A stretch of 64,000 nt of DNA from Pantoea sp. A4 (GTDB lineage Bacteria; Pseudomonadota; Gammaproteobacteria; Enterobacterales; Enterobacteriaceae): contig NZ_ALXE01000045.1 in the NCBI RefSeq assembly GCF_000295955.2, positions 120,482-184,481 of the forward strand. Reading direction: 5' to 3'. Both the position numbers and the translations under genes were made by a program. A model generated the notes under the pieces. That model saw only the letters and a program-made list of their open reading frames with translations. It searched no databases and was not told where the DNA came from. Of this stretch, positions 1 to 8,337 are shown in pieces; the stretch's first letter is position 1; every line of letters begins with the position of its first letter.

Positions 1-1
1 C

Positions 2-178
2 AATTATTACCAGCGTTCTGGTGATACATACGTGGTGGTCCAGCCCCCCGCCGATCGGGTTGAAGGTATGCGTGTACTGGATTTCAACGGTCGCCGCTAC
101 TATGTGCAGGAAGGCCACTACTATGAGCGCGATATTAACGGCTCATACACGGAAGTTCCTCGCCCTTACGGCCTGTAA
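2..178 (+). CDS. DUF6515-like protein, 3' end only
   Basis: The frame is open from the window edge to a TAA at 176-178 and gives 58 residues rich in Tyr, Arg and Val. It contains a VVVQPP segment followed by YYVQEGHYYERDINGSY and a proline-containing tail. This Tyr-rich pattern resembles the C-terminal part of small secreted or envelope proteins of the DUF6515 type. The start, any signal peptide and the full length lie outside the window. A strong terminator hairpin follows at once, which supports this as a real gene end. Function unknown. Confidence 0.6.
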   Translation, partial: NYYQRSGDTYVVVQPPADRVEGMRVLDFNGRRYYVQEGHYYERDINGSYTEVPRPYGL

Positions 179-187
179 TTCTGGCTA

Positions 188-224
188 AAAAAATGGCCCG
201 TCAGTCACCTGACGGGCCATTTTT
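188..224. terminator. bidirectional rho-independent terminator
   Basis: A perfect stem with arms TGGCCCGTCAG and CTGACGGGCCA, a 4-base loop, an A-tract on the left and a T-tract on the right. It lies between the convergent DUF6515-like gene and osmE and can serve both. Confidence 0.9.
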
Positions 225-237
225 CATTTAACTGGGG

Positions 238-573
238 TTACTGTCCGCTTTGCGGGTCAGTGTCGTAATCTTTACAGCTCTGGAAGCCATAGTTCATCAC
301 ATGCCCGGTGTCGTTGTAACTCACAAAGTAGGTTTGCAGCTTGCCATCACGCTCACCAATAACATAGGTCTGGCAAGTTCCGCGCGCATGTACCATGGTG
401 ATTTCAGTTGAAGGTGCTCCAGCAATCTGGCGTACCTGGTCGCGTGTCATGCCTTTTTTCACATCTTTTACGACCGGCTTAGTCACATAACTTTCTGCAC
501 GATCGTAAGTCGTACATCCTGACAGGGCTGCCAGGGTCAGCGCTGCGGCAATACATCCCATGACTTTATTCAT
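238..573 (-). CDS. osmE: osmotically inducible lipoprotein OsmE
   Basis: A 111-residue small outer-membrane lipoprotein of the SmpA/OmlA fold. The lipobox LAALSGC is at the N-terminus, followed by the conserved [21 protein letters not shown] segment and a C-terminal CKDYDTDPQ close to E. coli OsmE. I chose the ATG at 573 because GAGG lies about 9 bases upstream; an in-frame ATG at 588 would put that ribosome binding site inside the gene. In E. coli osmE is induced by osmotic and stationary-phase stress and lies beside nadE. Here a regulator and an efflux gene separate the two. Its precise function is not settled in any species I know. Confidence 0.95.
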   Translation of the reverse strand: MNKVMGCIAAALTLAALSGCTTYDRAESYVTKPVVKDVKKGMTRDQVRQIAGAPSTEITMVHARGTCQTYVIGERDGKLQTYFVSYNDTGHVMNYGFQSCKDYDTDPQSGQ

Positions 574-689
574 CTTGTTATTCCTCATTGATTATCCATG
601 TGCCATAAGCCTGGAACATAAATCCCTGTTTATCAAATCCGTTTATCTATTTTTGCCTGATGCATTTACACGTTTTTTGCGGAAAAAAA

Positions 690-719
690 GGTGTCCACCG
701 GTAGGCTCCTGCGTATAAT
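690..719 (+). promoter_or_regulatory. probable promoter of the tetR-MFS pair
   Basis: A perfect TATAAT lies at 714-719, 46 bases before the chosen start of the TetR gene. No good -35 hexamer is visible at 17 bp. The interval just upstream has short dyads (GGTG..CACC at 690-699, ACCGGT at 697-702), which would suit binding of a dimeric repressor such as the TetR protein itself. This is inference from position. Confidence 0.4.
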
Positions 720-764
720 CGCCCGTCGAGAATGAGCACTCTCAAAACTATTTCAGAGGATCAA

Positions 765-1352
765 ATGACCCGACAGCAGGACGCCAGAGACGAACGACAT
801 CGCTGTCGCAAGGATGAGATCATTTGCGCGGCCAGACACTGTTTTCGTCAGTCAGGCTTTCACGCTGCCAGTATGGCGCAGTTGGCCCGCGCCGCTGAAC
901 TGAGCGTAGGTCAGCTGTATCGCTATTTCCCCAGTAAAGACGCATTGATTGAAGTGATGGTGACACGCATCGTCACCAGCCGTGTGGCCGCGATGCAGGA
1001 TAAGTTTGATGCCGGGCAGATTGCCACCATGCTCGCCTGGCGCACCAGCCTTAACCAGGAAGATGAGCAGTTGATGCTGGAAGTCGCGGCAGAGGCCAGC
1101 CGTAATCCGCGTGTTGCCCAGATTCTGCATGATGCCGATGCCCACATGTTCAAAAGTGCGTGTGGAAAGCTGCGTAAAAACCATCCGCACCTCAGCGAAG
1201 AACAGCTTAAAGCCTGCGTCGAAGTCCTGTCGGTGCTGGTAGAAGGCACCGCCTTTCGCCGCCTGACGCCGCAGAAAGCGTCAGCGGAGACGCTACAGGC
1301 GCTGTATCAAAATATGATTCAACATCTCGTTAAAATATCAGAGGATAAATGA
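765..1352 (+). CDS. TetR/AcrR-family transcriptional regulator
   Basis: A 195-residue protein with an N-terminal helix-turn-helix (roughly residues 20-65, including FHAASMAQLARAAELSVGQLY and RYFPSKDALIEVM) and a divergent all-helical ligand-binding C-terminal half. I chose the ATG at 765 because AGAGGA ends five bases upstream; an in-frame ATG at 732 has no such site. The stop codon overlaps the start of the downstream efflux gene (ATGA), so the two are translationally coupled. The usual role of such pairs is autoregulated repression of the pump, relieved by a small ligand. The ligand cannot be inferred. Confidence 0.9.
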   Translation: MTRQQDARDERHRCRKDEIICAARHCFRQSGFHAASMAQLARAAELSVGQLYRYFPSKDALIEVMVTRIVTSRVAAMQDKFDAGQIATMLAWRTSLNQEDEQLMLEVAAEASRNPRVAQILHDADAHMFKSACGKLRKNHPHLSEEQLKACVEVLSVLVEGTAFRRLTPQKASAETLQALYQNMIQHLVKISEDK

Positions 1353-2542
1353 CACCTGCACACTCTAACCGGCTGGTTTATGCCATCACGCTCGGCCTGA
1401 TGGCTGCCCTTGGGCCGCTATGTATCGACCTTTACCTGCCCTCTTTACCAGAACTGGCACGCGACCTGAATACGTCTACGGCAACCGCACAGCTTAGCCT
1501 GACCGCAGGCCTGATTGGGCTGGGTGTAGGCCAACTGCTGTTTGGCCCGATGAGCGACAAATTCGGCCGTATCCGGCCTTTATACATCTCTCTGGTGCTG
1601 CTTTTTGTCGCCTCTGTTGGCTGCGCGCTGGCACAGAACATTCATCAACTGCTGGCCGCACGCGTCTTTGAAGGCCTGGCCGGTGCTGGCGGTGCCGTAT
1701 TGTCCCGTGCGATTGCACGCGATATGTACAGTGGCCATGAGTTAACGCGCTTCTTTGCGCTGTTGATGCTGGTGAACGGTCTGGCCCCGATTGGTGCGCC
1801 GGTATTAGGTGGGGTGTTAATGACGGTGCTGAACTGGCGCGGCATTTTCGTCGTGCTGGGTTGTATTGCGGTGCTGCTGGTGTTCCTGGCGCGCTGGAAG
1901 CTGCATGAAACACTGCCCGCAGAACGCCGTAGCCAGGGATCGGTCTTCTCCGCCTGGGCGGCTCTGGGCCAGGTGGTCACACACCGTGGCTTTATGGGCT
2001 TCTGTTTAACACAGGGCTTTATGATGTCGGGGATGTTTGCCTACATTGGCGCGTCACCGTTTGTCCTGCAACAGATCTATGGTCTGACCCCGCAAATGTT
2101 CAGCATCTGCTTTGCGGCTAACGGCTTCGGATTAATCATCGCTTCACAAACCAGCGCCCGTCTGTGCCGTCGCTTTGGCGAGTATCGCGTGTTGAAAGGC
2201 GGCTTAACGCTGGCTTTCGTCTCCTCAACCCTGTTGTTGATTGCAGGCCTGAGCGGTGCTCCTTTGTCGGTGGTGCTTGGCTTGCTGTTCTTTACGATTG
2301 CCAGCAACGGCGTGATCGCGACCACCGCATCGTCTCTTGCCATGCAAAGCCAGGGACATCGTGCGGGCAGCGCCTCTGCGGTGATCGGCGTGGTTATGTT
2401 TACCCTCGGTGCCATTGCCGTGCCTCTCACCGGCATTGGTGGGACTTCCGTACTGAGCATGACGGCAACCATTTGGGGTTGTTTCATGTGTGCCATCCTG
2501 ATGTTCCTGCTGTTGGCTAAAAAACCCGCCGCCAAAGCGTAA
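1349..2542 (+). CDS. Bcr/CflA-type MFS multidrug efflux transporter
   Basis: A 397-residue inner-membrane protein with twelve predicted hydrophobic segments. The loop 2-3 motif GPMSDKFGRIRPL matches MFS motif A, and the N-terminal PLCIDLYLPSLPELARDL stretch is typical of the Bcr/CflA branch of DHA1 drug:H+ antiporters. The start overlaps the stop of the TetR gene by four bases, so the pump is likely co-expressed with and controlled by it. The pair sits between osmE and nadE, which adjoin in E. coli, and so is an insertion relative to that genome. Substrate unknown; candidates for the family include bicyclomycin-, chloramphenicol- or sulfonamide-like compounds. Confidence 0.92.
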   Translation: MTPAHSNRLVYAITLGLMAALGPLCIDLYLPSLPELARDLNTSTATAQLSLTAGLIGLGVGQLLFGPMSDKFGRIRPLYISLVLLFVASVGCALAQNIHQLLAARVFEGLAGAGGAVLSRAIARDMYSGHELTRFFALLMLVNGLAPIGAPVLGGVLMTVLNWRGIFVVLGCIAVLLVFLARWKLHETLPAERRSQGSVFSAWAALGQVVTHRGFMGFCLTQGFMMSGMFAYIGASPFVLQQIYGLTPQMFSICFAANGFGLIIASQTSARLCRRFGEYRVLKGGLTLAFVSSTLLLIAGLSGAPLSVVLGLLFFTIASNGVIATTASSLAMQSQGHRAGSASAVIGVVMFTLGAIAVPLTGIGGTSVLSMTATIWGCFMCAILMFLLLAKKPAAKA

Positions 2543-2570
2543 ACACACTGATTGCTCAAGGAATACCTGA

Positions 2571-2602
2571 AAACAACAAGCCATCTGGCTTGTTGTTTTT
2601 TG
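2571..2602 (+). terminator. rho-independent terminator after the MFS gene
   Basis: The stem AACAACAAGCC / GGCTTGTTGTT is followed by a run of T, 30 bases after the transporter stop codon. Confidence 0.9.
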
Positions 2603-2668
2603 TGATGCGCGTTAGCTTAGCACTAGATTCGCATTGTGCCGCCAGGCTACTGAATTGAGGAGAGGTCT

Positions 2669-3493
2669 ATGTCATTACAACAGGAAATTATCGCCGCTCT
2701 GGGCGTAAAACCCACTATTGATGCCGCGCAGGAAGTGCGTACTAGCGTGGATTTTCTTAAAGCCTATTTACGTCGTTATCCCTTTATTAAAACCCTGGTG
2801 TTGGGGATCAGCGGCGGCCAGGACTCAACCCTGACCGGCATTCTCTCGCAAACGGCCATTCGTGAACTGCGCGCAGAAACCGGCGATCAAGAGTACACCT
2901 TTATTGCCGTGCGTTTGCCGTATGGCGTACAGGCGGATGAAGCGGACTGCCAGGACGCCCTCGCCTTCATCAATCCGGATCGTTCTCTGGTGGTGAACAT
3001 TAAAGAGGCGGTGCTGGCCAGCGAGCGCGCACTGGAAGTTGCGGGCATCACGCTCTCTGACTTTATTCGTGGCAATGAGAAAGCCCGCGAGCGCATGAAA
3101 GCCCAGTACAGCATTGCAGGGATGACCAAAGGCGTGGTCGTAGGCACTGACCATGCTGCGGAAGCCTTAACCGGTTTCTTCACCAAATACGGCGATGGAG
3201 GCACCGACATCAACCCGATTTTCCGCCTGAATAAAGGCCAGGGCAAACAGCTGTTGAAACACCTTGGCTGTCCTGAGCACCTGTATCTCAAGCAGCCCAC
3301 GGCCGATCTGGAAGATAACCGCCCAGGCCTGCAGGATGAAGTCGCCCTTGGCGTGACCTACGCAATGATCGATGCCTACCTGGAAGGGAAAACCGTCCCG
3401 GCAGAAACGGCGAAGATCATTGAAACCTGGTATCTGAAAACCGAACACAAACGTCGCCCGCCGATTACCGTGTTTGATGATTTCTGGAAATAA
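2669..3493 (+). CDS. nadE: NH3-dependent NAD+ synthetase
   Basis: A 274-residue cytosolic enzyme, the usual length for the short ammonia-dependent form without a glutaminase domain. It adenylates nicotinate-adenine dinucleotide and amidates it to NAD+. The N-type ATP pyrophosphatase P-loop SGGQDS is at residues 48-53, and the C-terminus [18 protein letters not shown] is nearly invariant in enterobacteria. A strong GAGGAGAGG ribosome binding site precedes the ATG. A stem (3495-3502 / 3512-3519) follows the stop codon but lacks a T-tract. Confidence 0.97.
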   Translation: MSLQQEIIAALGVKPTIDAAQEVRTSVDFLKAYLRRYPFIKTLVLGISGGQDSTLTGILSQTAIRELRAETGDQEYTFIAVRLPYGVQADEADCQDALAFINPDRSLVVNIKEAVLASERALEVAGITLSDFIRGNEKARERMKAQYSIAGMTKGVVVGTDHAAEALTGFFTKYGDGGTDINPIFRLNKGQGKQLLKHLGCPEHLYLKQPTADLEDNRPGLQDEVALGVTYAMIDAYLEGKTVPAETAKIIETWYLKTEHKRRPPITVFDDFWK

Positions 3494-3521
3494 ACGGGCT
3501 TAGCGAAAACGTAAGCCCGAA

Positions 3522-3579
3522 CCACTTACTGGCGAAAGTTCATACAGGCTGATAAGCTGTATGCTTAACCAGTAAGTGG
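3522..3579. repeat. nested inverted repeats upstream of cho
   Basis: Outer arms CCACTTACTGG (3522-3532) and CCAGTAAGTGG (3569-3579) are perfect 11-bp inverted copies. Inner arms CATACAG (3541-3547) and CTGTATG (3557-3563) are a perfect 7-bp pair nested within. The right arms overlap the LexA box, and the structure ends just before the cho ribosome binding site. Confidence 0.85.
3555..3574 (+). promoter_or_regulatory. LexA (SOS) box of cho
   Basis: AGCTGTATGCTTAACCAGTA has the invariant CTG-N10-CAG spacing and a flanking TA on the right, as in the enterobacterial LexA consensus. It ends 13 bases before the chosen cho start. E. coli cho is known to be SOS-inducible, so site and gene agree. Confidence 0.8.
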
Positions 3580-3587
3580 AGTCTGTT

Positions 3588-4445
3588 TTGGTCAACCGTT
3601 CTTCTTCCCGCCTTGAATTTGACGCGGCCGCTATTTATGAATATCCCGAACATCTGCGCGACTGGCTAAATGGCCTGCCCGCTTTGCCTGGGGTCTACAC
3701 GTTTCACGGTGAAAGCGAAACCCTGCCGCTGTATATCGGCAAAAGCATCAACCTACGTAGCCGGGTGATGGCCCATTTCCGCACCGTCGAAGAAGCCAAA
3801 ATGCTGCGCCAGGCGCGGAGAATCACCTGGGTCACCACCGCCGGGGACTTAGGCGCCCTGCTGCTGGAAGCACAGATGATCAAACAGCAGCAGCCCCTGT
3901 TTAATAAACGTCTGCGCCATAATCGCCAGCTCTGCTCCCTCCAGTTGCAGCACAACAGCCCGCAAGTGGTCTACGCCCGCGATCTGGACTTTTCTACCTC
4001 ACCCAACCTGTTTGGTCTGTTTCAAAACCGGCATGCGGCGCTTGAAACCCTGCGTAATATTGCTGATGAGCAACGGCTCTGTCACGGCTTGCTCGGGCTG
4101 GAAAACATCAGCAACGGGCGAGCCTGTTTCCGTTCAGCCCTGAAGCGCTGCGGCGGAGCCTGCTGTGGTCGAGAATCGGTCGCCGATCACCAGATGCGCT
4201 TGCTGGCCGCACTGGAAAGGCTGCGGTTAGTGTGCTGGCCGTGGCAAGGGCCGGTAGGACTGATTGAGACGGGGAGCCATCAGACACAAATTCATGTCAT
4301 TGATCACTGGTTTTATCTGGGTTCGGTTGAACGCCTTGAAGAGGCGGCCGACCTTAAGCGGGTACGATCGGGTTTTGATCATGACGGCTATAAGATTTTA
4401 TGCGGGCCACTGTTGTCAGGAAAATATCCGCTGGTCCCGCTGTAA
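3588..4445 (+). CDS. cho: excinuclease Cho (UvrC homologue)
   Basis: A 285-residue endonuclease that, in E. coli, makes the 3' incision next to bulky lesions in nucleotide excision repair when UvrC is hindered. The GIY-YIG catalytic region is at roughly residues 30-110 (PGVYTFHGE, LYIGKSINLRSRVMAHF, with Glu in ALLLEAQMIKQQQPLFNKRLR). A Cys-rich segment CGGACCGRES follows, and the C-terminus is FDHDGYKILCGPLLSG. I propose TTG 3588 as start because it aligns with the E. coli N-terminus (M-V-x-R ... RLEF) and GGAG lies seven bases upstream; GTG 3576 is an in-frame alternative. It is preceded by a LexA box. Confidence 0.93.
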   Translation: MVNRSSSRLEFDAAAIYEYPEHLRDWLNGLPALPGVYTFHGESETLPLYIGKSINLRSRVMAHFRTVEEAKMLRQARRITWVTTAGDLGALLLEAQMIKQQQPLFNKRLRHNRQLCSLQLQHNSPQVVYARDLDFSTSPNLFGLFQNRHAALETLRNIADEQRLCHGLLGLENISNGRACFRSALKRCGGACCGRESVADHQMRLLAALERLRLVCWPWQGPVGLIETGSHQTQIHVIDHWFYLGSVERLEEAADLKRVRSGFDHDGYKILCGPLLSGKYPLVPL

Positions 4446-4526
4446 CGGCACCCAACGTCAAACCGCCGAAGCTGCCCACTTTATTGAAAAATGGACAGCC
4501 CCGGCGGTCTTTAAAACGTTAAGCCA

Positions 4527-5039
4527 TTACTGTGCTGGAGGCGGTGCATCCTGGCCTTCAGCTGGCGGTGGCAGCATTTTACCGTGATGAGGACGTTTCT
4601 CTGTCAGACGTTTCTCAAAATTGGCGTTGTACTGCTTTTTCTGCTCTGGTGTCAGAATGTTGTAGATTTTATTCTGAGTTTCAAGCATTTGCAGGGTGCG
4701 CTGTTTCGCACCAGCGGCCATTTTATCGGCCAGCGCTTCCGCTTTAGCATGGTCAAAACTGCTTGCAGTCACGATATCATGCCCGGCCTGCAAGTCGGCC
4801 TTCATTGGCGGATGCCCTTCTTTATGGCTGGCTTCGAAAATCTCGTGAATCTGTTTTTTCTGCGCATCGGTCAGGTTCAGGTTTTTGAACATGAAGTCGC
4901 CCGGACGATGTGGCGGCTTGTGATGCGGTTGTTCACTGCCCGCTGGCGGTGGTGTCAGATTGTCAGCCGCCGCGTGAACGACAGTAACAGCACCCAGAGC
5001 GAGGGTGGTAGCGAGAAAGAGGGAAGTTAGTTTACGCAT
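4527..5039 (-). CDS. spy: periplasmic ATP-independent chaperone Spy
   Basis: A 170-residue protein with a signal peptide ending near VVHAAAD and two LTxxQ motifs (LNLTDAQKKQIHEIF and NILTPEQKKQYNANF), the hallmark of Spy/CpxP. The spacing matches the cradle-shaped dimer that binds folding intermediates in the periplasm. The Pro/His-rich N- and C-terminal extensions are longer than in E. coli Spy (161 residues). I chose the ATG at 5039, preceded by AAGGA; the open frame extends nine codons further upstream without a better site. In E. coli spy is driven by the CpxR and BaeR envelope-stress regulators. It is convergent with cho; the E. coli gene ves that lies between them is absent here. Confidence 0.93.
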   Translation of the reverse strand: MRKLTSLFLATTLALGAVTVVHAAADNLTPPPAGSEQPHHKPPHRPGDFMFKNLNLTDAQKKQIHEIFEASHKEGHPPMKADLQAGHDIVTASSFDHAKAEALADKMAAGAKQRTLQMLETQNKIYNILTPEQKKQYNANFEKRLTEKRPHHGKMLPPPAEGQDAPPPAQ

Positions 5040-5120
5040 ATTCTTATCCTTACTATTCAGTGTCATGACGACAGCCTGTGTCGCGTCTTCGGAAACAAGT
5101 GTACGCAGCTGAACGTCAAC

Positions 5121-5137
5121 TACTCAGAACCTGAGTA
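5121..5137. promoter_or_regulatory. 17-bp palindrome upstream of spy
   Basis: TACTCAGAACCTGAGTA consists of two perfect 7-bp arms around AAC and lies 82 bases upstream of the spy start. It does not fit the CpxR direct repeat. It may be an operator for a dimeric regulator; this is unproven. Confidence 0.45.
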
Positions 5138-5761
5138 AAGCCCTGCAAGCATAAAAGACACTGATTCGCCGATCATGAAGACAATGAGAAGAAAAGCGTG
5201 AGGAATTGAAAATAGATATTAACCAACTGCATAATTGGCAGGAATGATGGAGAAGTGTAATCATTGTGTTTGCAAAGTGGAAGCATAATTTCCAACACTC
5301 TGCGTGAGACGGTTATCCTCTCACCCACTCTGCTATTATTCCCCTCTCTGCACGTGAAAAATAATAACAACCTTATGAACCAAACGAAAATAAACCCCAA
5401 AAAACAAATGAAAAGTTATTTCCGGGGGAATAATTAGTCATCTAACCTTATTTCCCCTTGTGATATAAACGTATATAGGCTCGCCGAAAAATAACCTCCC
5501 TCAAAAACCCTCGTCCTGCCTCACCTTAGCTAGCACCACACAACTCACTGTATTTGATAGATATTACAAATCCCGGCAATCGCATTACTGTTATCAAATA
5601 TTGGGATTCAACCCTTTATCAACGTCACTTAAGATAATCATCTTATATAGAAATTAACTGAAATATTTTGTAACAGGTATTGCAATCGATTAATTTCACT
5701 TTCTGTGTCATTTTCACTCCGCACCAACTTATAACTTACATAATGAAAAAGGGTTTATTTG
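5138..5761. other. long spy-porin intergenic region
   Basis: About 620 AT-rich bases between divergent spy and the porin gene without a convincing coding frame. It holds the regulatory region of the porin: TATAAC at 5730-5735 fits a -10 element about 30 bases before the start codon, with an OmpR-like box upstream. I see no small RNA gene with a clear terminator, though a MicF/MicC-type RNA opposite the porin cannot be excluded by eye. Confidence 0.5.
5659..5680 (+). promoter_or_regulatory. possible OmpR box of the porin gene
   Basis: The stretch around AAATATTTTGTAACAGGTAT resembles the enterobacterial OmpR half-sites (TTTTGTAACA core), some 80-100 bases before the porin start. Recognition is by resemblance only. 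Confidence 0.35.
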
Positions 5762-6835
5762 ATGATGAAGCGTTCGTTACTGACGGCATTGATGCCGTTA
5801 TTACTGGCAATATCTTCCACTCAGGCTGCCGAGATTTATAATAAAGATGGCAATAAAATAGATTTAAACGGTAAAGTCAGCGTCTCCCATCTGTTTTCCA
5901 ATGATGACAGCAACAATGGCGATGTCTCCTCTTATGCGCGTTTTGGTTTCAGAGGGCAAACCCAAATCACCGATAAACTGAGCGGCTATGGTTTCTGGCA
6001 ATATCAATATAGCCTGGCTAACTCAGAAGGTAGCGATGCACAAACCAATAACCGTACCCGCCTCGGCTTTGCCGGATTGAAATATGGCGATTTCGGCTCC
6101 ATAGATTACGGCCGTAATTACGGTCTGGTCTATGACGCATTAGGCTATACCGATATGCTGCCCTTCTTCGGCGGTAACTCAGGGTATGCCGATGCTTTCC
6201 TCGCCGGGCGTGCAGGCGGTCTGGTGACCTGGCGTAATAATGGCTTCTTTGGACTGGTTGATGGTTTGAACGTTGCTGCCCAGTATCAGGGTAAGAACGA
6301 GCGTACCGGTGCTACCGATGCAGTGCGCCGTGGGAATGGTGACGGCTTCGCGCTTTCCGCCTCATATAACTTTGATTTTGGCCTTAGCCTGGTGGGAGCT
6401 TATGCCAGCCTGGACAGAACCAACGCGCAAAATCAGGCGACGCGTGGCAAAGGGGATAAAGCGCAGAACTGGGCCACCGCGATCAAATATGATGCCAACC
6501 AGATTTATCTGGCCACCATGTACGGTGAGACGCTTAATGCCACTCCCATCAGCGGCGGTTTCGCGAATAAAGCGCAAAACTTTGAAGTGGTGGCGCAATA
6601 TCAGTTCCTGAACGGATTCCGCCCTTCAGCTGCCTATGTTTCATCAAAAGGCAAAGACATTGAGAATATTGGCGACGCTGATATCGTCAAATACACCTCG
6701 TTCGGTGCGTATTACTACTTCAATAAAAACTTCAATATTTATGCAGAATACCGGATTAACTTGCTGAAAAAGGATAATCCATTGGGTCTGGCCACCGACG
6801 ATGTTTCCGCCGCAGGCTTCGCTTATCAGTTCTGA
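5762..6835 (+). CDS. OmpC/OmpF/PhoE-family general porin
   Basis: A 357-residue outer-membrane trimeric porin. The signal peptide [22 protein letters not shown] precedes [21 protein letters not shown], the classic first strand. The loop 3 region [21 protein letters not shown] carries the PEFGG-like constriction element, in which Pro and the aromatic Phe are retained. The chain ends with AGFAYQF, and the terminal Phe is needed for assembly by the BAM complex. The second and third strands ([45 protein letters not shown]) are family signatures. AAAGGG precedes tandem ATGs at 5762 and 5765. The sequence does not tell OmpC, OmpF, PhoE or NmpC apart, so no symbol is given. A terminator follows. Confidence 0.93.
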   Translation: MMKRSLLTALMPLLLAISSTQAAEIYNKDGNKIDLNGKVSVSHLFSNDDSNNGDVSSYARFGFRGQTQITDKLSGYGFWQYQYSLANSEGSDAQTNNRTRLGFAGLKYGDFGSIDYGRNYGLVYDALGYTDMLPFFGGNSGYADAFLAGRAGGLVTWRNNGFFGLVDGLNVAAQYQGKNERTGATDAVRRGNGDGFALSASYNFDFGLSLVGAYASLDRTNAQNQATRGKGDKAQNWATAIKYDANQIYLATMYGETLNATPISGGFANKAQNFEVVAQYQFLNGFRPSAAYVSSKGKDIENIGDADIVKYTSFGAYYYFNKNFNIYAEYRINLLKKDNPLGLATDDVSAAGFAYQF

Positions 6836-6857
6836 TGTTAACTGTTGGCACGTCCCC

Positions 6858-6887
6858 AAGCCTGATGCCGCAACATCAGGCTTTATT
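6858..6887. terminator. terminator between porin and ychO
   Basis: Ten-base perfect arms AAGCCTGATG / CATCAGGCTT around CCGCAA, followed by TTTATT. It lies between the convergent porin and ychO genes and may serve both. Confidence 0.85.
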
Positions 6888-6897
6888 GCTTCTGCGA

Positions 6898-8337
6898 TTA
6901 AGGCCCAGGTGCCAAAATATCAAATTGATTATCATCCTCGCCCTGGTCAAGCTGCATCGGCGGCTGAAGCGCCAGCACAATTTCGTTAGAGGTGACACGC
7001 TGCTGTTTGCTGTCCTGCAACGTCACCGTAAGACGATAACGGTTTGACGCACCGGGCGAATTATCCCAGGCGGGCATAATCACCGACCACCCGCTGGTAC
7101 TGGTGTTGTCTGCGGGGGGTGTCAGGCTCAGCGCCTGGGTATCACCTTGCCATAGCAGCTTAACAATCGGATTAGCACTGTGGACCTGTAAAACCAGTTG
7201 CACACTCTCCTGCGGATTAAGCTGCCACGGTGGCGTAGCCAGAAATACCGATAAAGACTTACGTTGACGATACTGATAAACCGGCTGATCGCTGCGGGTC
7301 ACACGATCTAGCCAGCTGCCGCGTAGCGAACGTACTACCGCGACGTTGGCGGGATCTAACATCTGCTGGAGTGACGCACCAAAGCGATAGTTGAGCTTCA
7401 GACCAAAGACATCCTGCGTTTCCCCGTCACTGCTGGCCTTGTGGCTGGCAGAAAAAGTGACTAAAGGAACCGGCGTGTAAGAGACGCCTAACGAGAACGC
7501 GGCGGGGTTGTGGTACAACGTCCCACTATTAAACAGATCGATGTTGTCACCGAGGAATTGCTGATAGCTCAGGCTAAAACCTAACTGACGATAAAAAGGC
7601 AAATAGCTCTGGCTGGTAATATCGTAGCCACGCGCCATCCGCTGCTCTACTCCGCTGCTGCCGCCCCGCCAGCTACTGAGCGGATAATAGTAGTTCGCCG
7701 ATAAGCGCAGGAAATTTCCCCAGGCTTCAGTCCCCACTGAACCCCGCTGTAAACCACTGCGTGCGCTGCGATCGATAAATGCGTTGTAGCCCAGCAACCA
7801 GCTTCCGGCCATCCAGCGCTGGCCAAGGCCTGCACTGCCAACCGGCCCCTGATCGCTTTCACTGATGCCGAGCTGGCTATAGGTCAGAAAGGACTTCCGG
7901 TCCTGCAGCGGGCTGAGCAAGGTGGCTTCTGAACCGGTGAAATTTCCCGCCATATCGACCTGTAAGCCAATCTCTGCGGTGCCATACGGCGAAAGCAACG
8001 AGGCTCCCTCGCTAGCAACCCGTTCAGCCACTTCATCGCGAAAATGGTTAAACGCCCAGACGCTGGCTTCGTGACCAAATGAGTCATCGTCACTGCTCTG
8101 CTCACTGGCGGTGGCGATACTCTGCGCAATGGTCGCGAGCTTTTTACTCCAGTCACTGTCATCGCTGCTCGCATCACTGCCTAGCTGCGGCAGGTTATGC
8201 TCCATGTGCAGTAAATGTGCGTCACTCTCGTCGAGAGGCGACGATGAAAGCTTATCAAGGCTGGATTGCCACGCGTCAGCGTGGGTGCCAACCAGCAGGA
8301 GAAGGAGTGATGAACAACGAACGAAGATAAAACGCAT
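6898..8337 (-). CDS. ychO: YchO-like inverse autotransporter (invasin/intimin beta-domain)
   Basis: A 479-residue outer-membrane protein. A signal peptide ends near THADAW. A Ser/Asp-rich linker precedes the conserved segment ASVWAFNHFRDEVAERVASEGASLLSPYG, and then a 12-stranded intimin/invasin-type barrel follows (GNFTGSEATLLSPLQDRKSFLTYSQLG, GLGQRWMAGSWLLGYNAFIDR, GTEAWGNFLRLSANYYYPLS, GYDITSQSYLPFYRQLG). About 120 C-terminal residues form a single Ig-like beta domain. Larger invasins carry several Ig domains and a lectin tip, so this is the short YchO form. In E. coli ychO is a near neighbour of chaC; here the T6SS-like cluster lies between them. Role probably adhesion or outer-membrane integrity. 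Confidence 0.9.
   Translation of the reverse strand: MRFIFVRCSSLLLLLVGTHADAWQSSLDKLSSSPLDESDAHLLHMEHNLPQLGSDASSDDSDWSKKLATIAQSIATASEQSSDDDSFGHEASVWAFNHFRDEVAERVASEGASLLSPYGTAEIGLQVDMAGNFTGSEATLLSPLQDRKSFLTYSQLGISESDQGPVGSAGLGQRWMAGSWLLGYNAFIDRSARSGLQRGSVGTEAWGNFLRLSANYYYPLSSWRGGSSGVEQRMARGYDITSQSYLPFYRQLGFSLSYQQFLGDNIDLFNSGTLYHNPAAFSLGVSYTPVPLVTFSASHKASSDGETQDVFGLKLNYRFGASLQQMLDPANVAVVRSLRGSWLDRVTRSDQPVYQYRQRKSLSVFLATPPWQLNPQESVQLVLQVHSANPIVKLLWQGDTQALSLTPPADNTSTSGWSVIMPAWDNSPGASNRYRLTVTLQDSKQQRVTSNEIVLALQPPMQLDQGEDDNQFDILAPGP

Noticed and set aside
4264..4587. Overlapping plus-strand frame at the 3' end of cho
   Set aside because: It is out of frame with cho, which is complete and conserved to its own stop; no similarity or start signal.
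5173..5400. 75-codon minus-strand frame upstream of the porin
   Set aside because: No ribosome binding site, low-complexity hydrophobic composition and position inside the regulatory region; most likely chance.
5759..5764. TTG at 5759 as porin start
   Set aside because: Two ATG codons follow directly at proper distance from AAAGGG; TTG is unnecessary.
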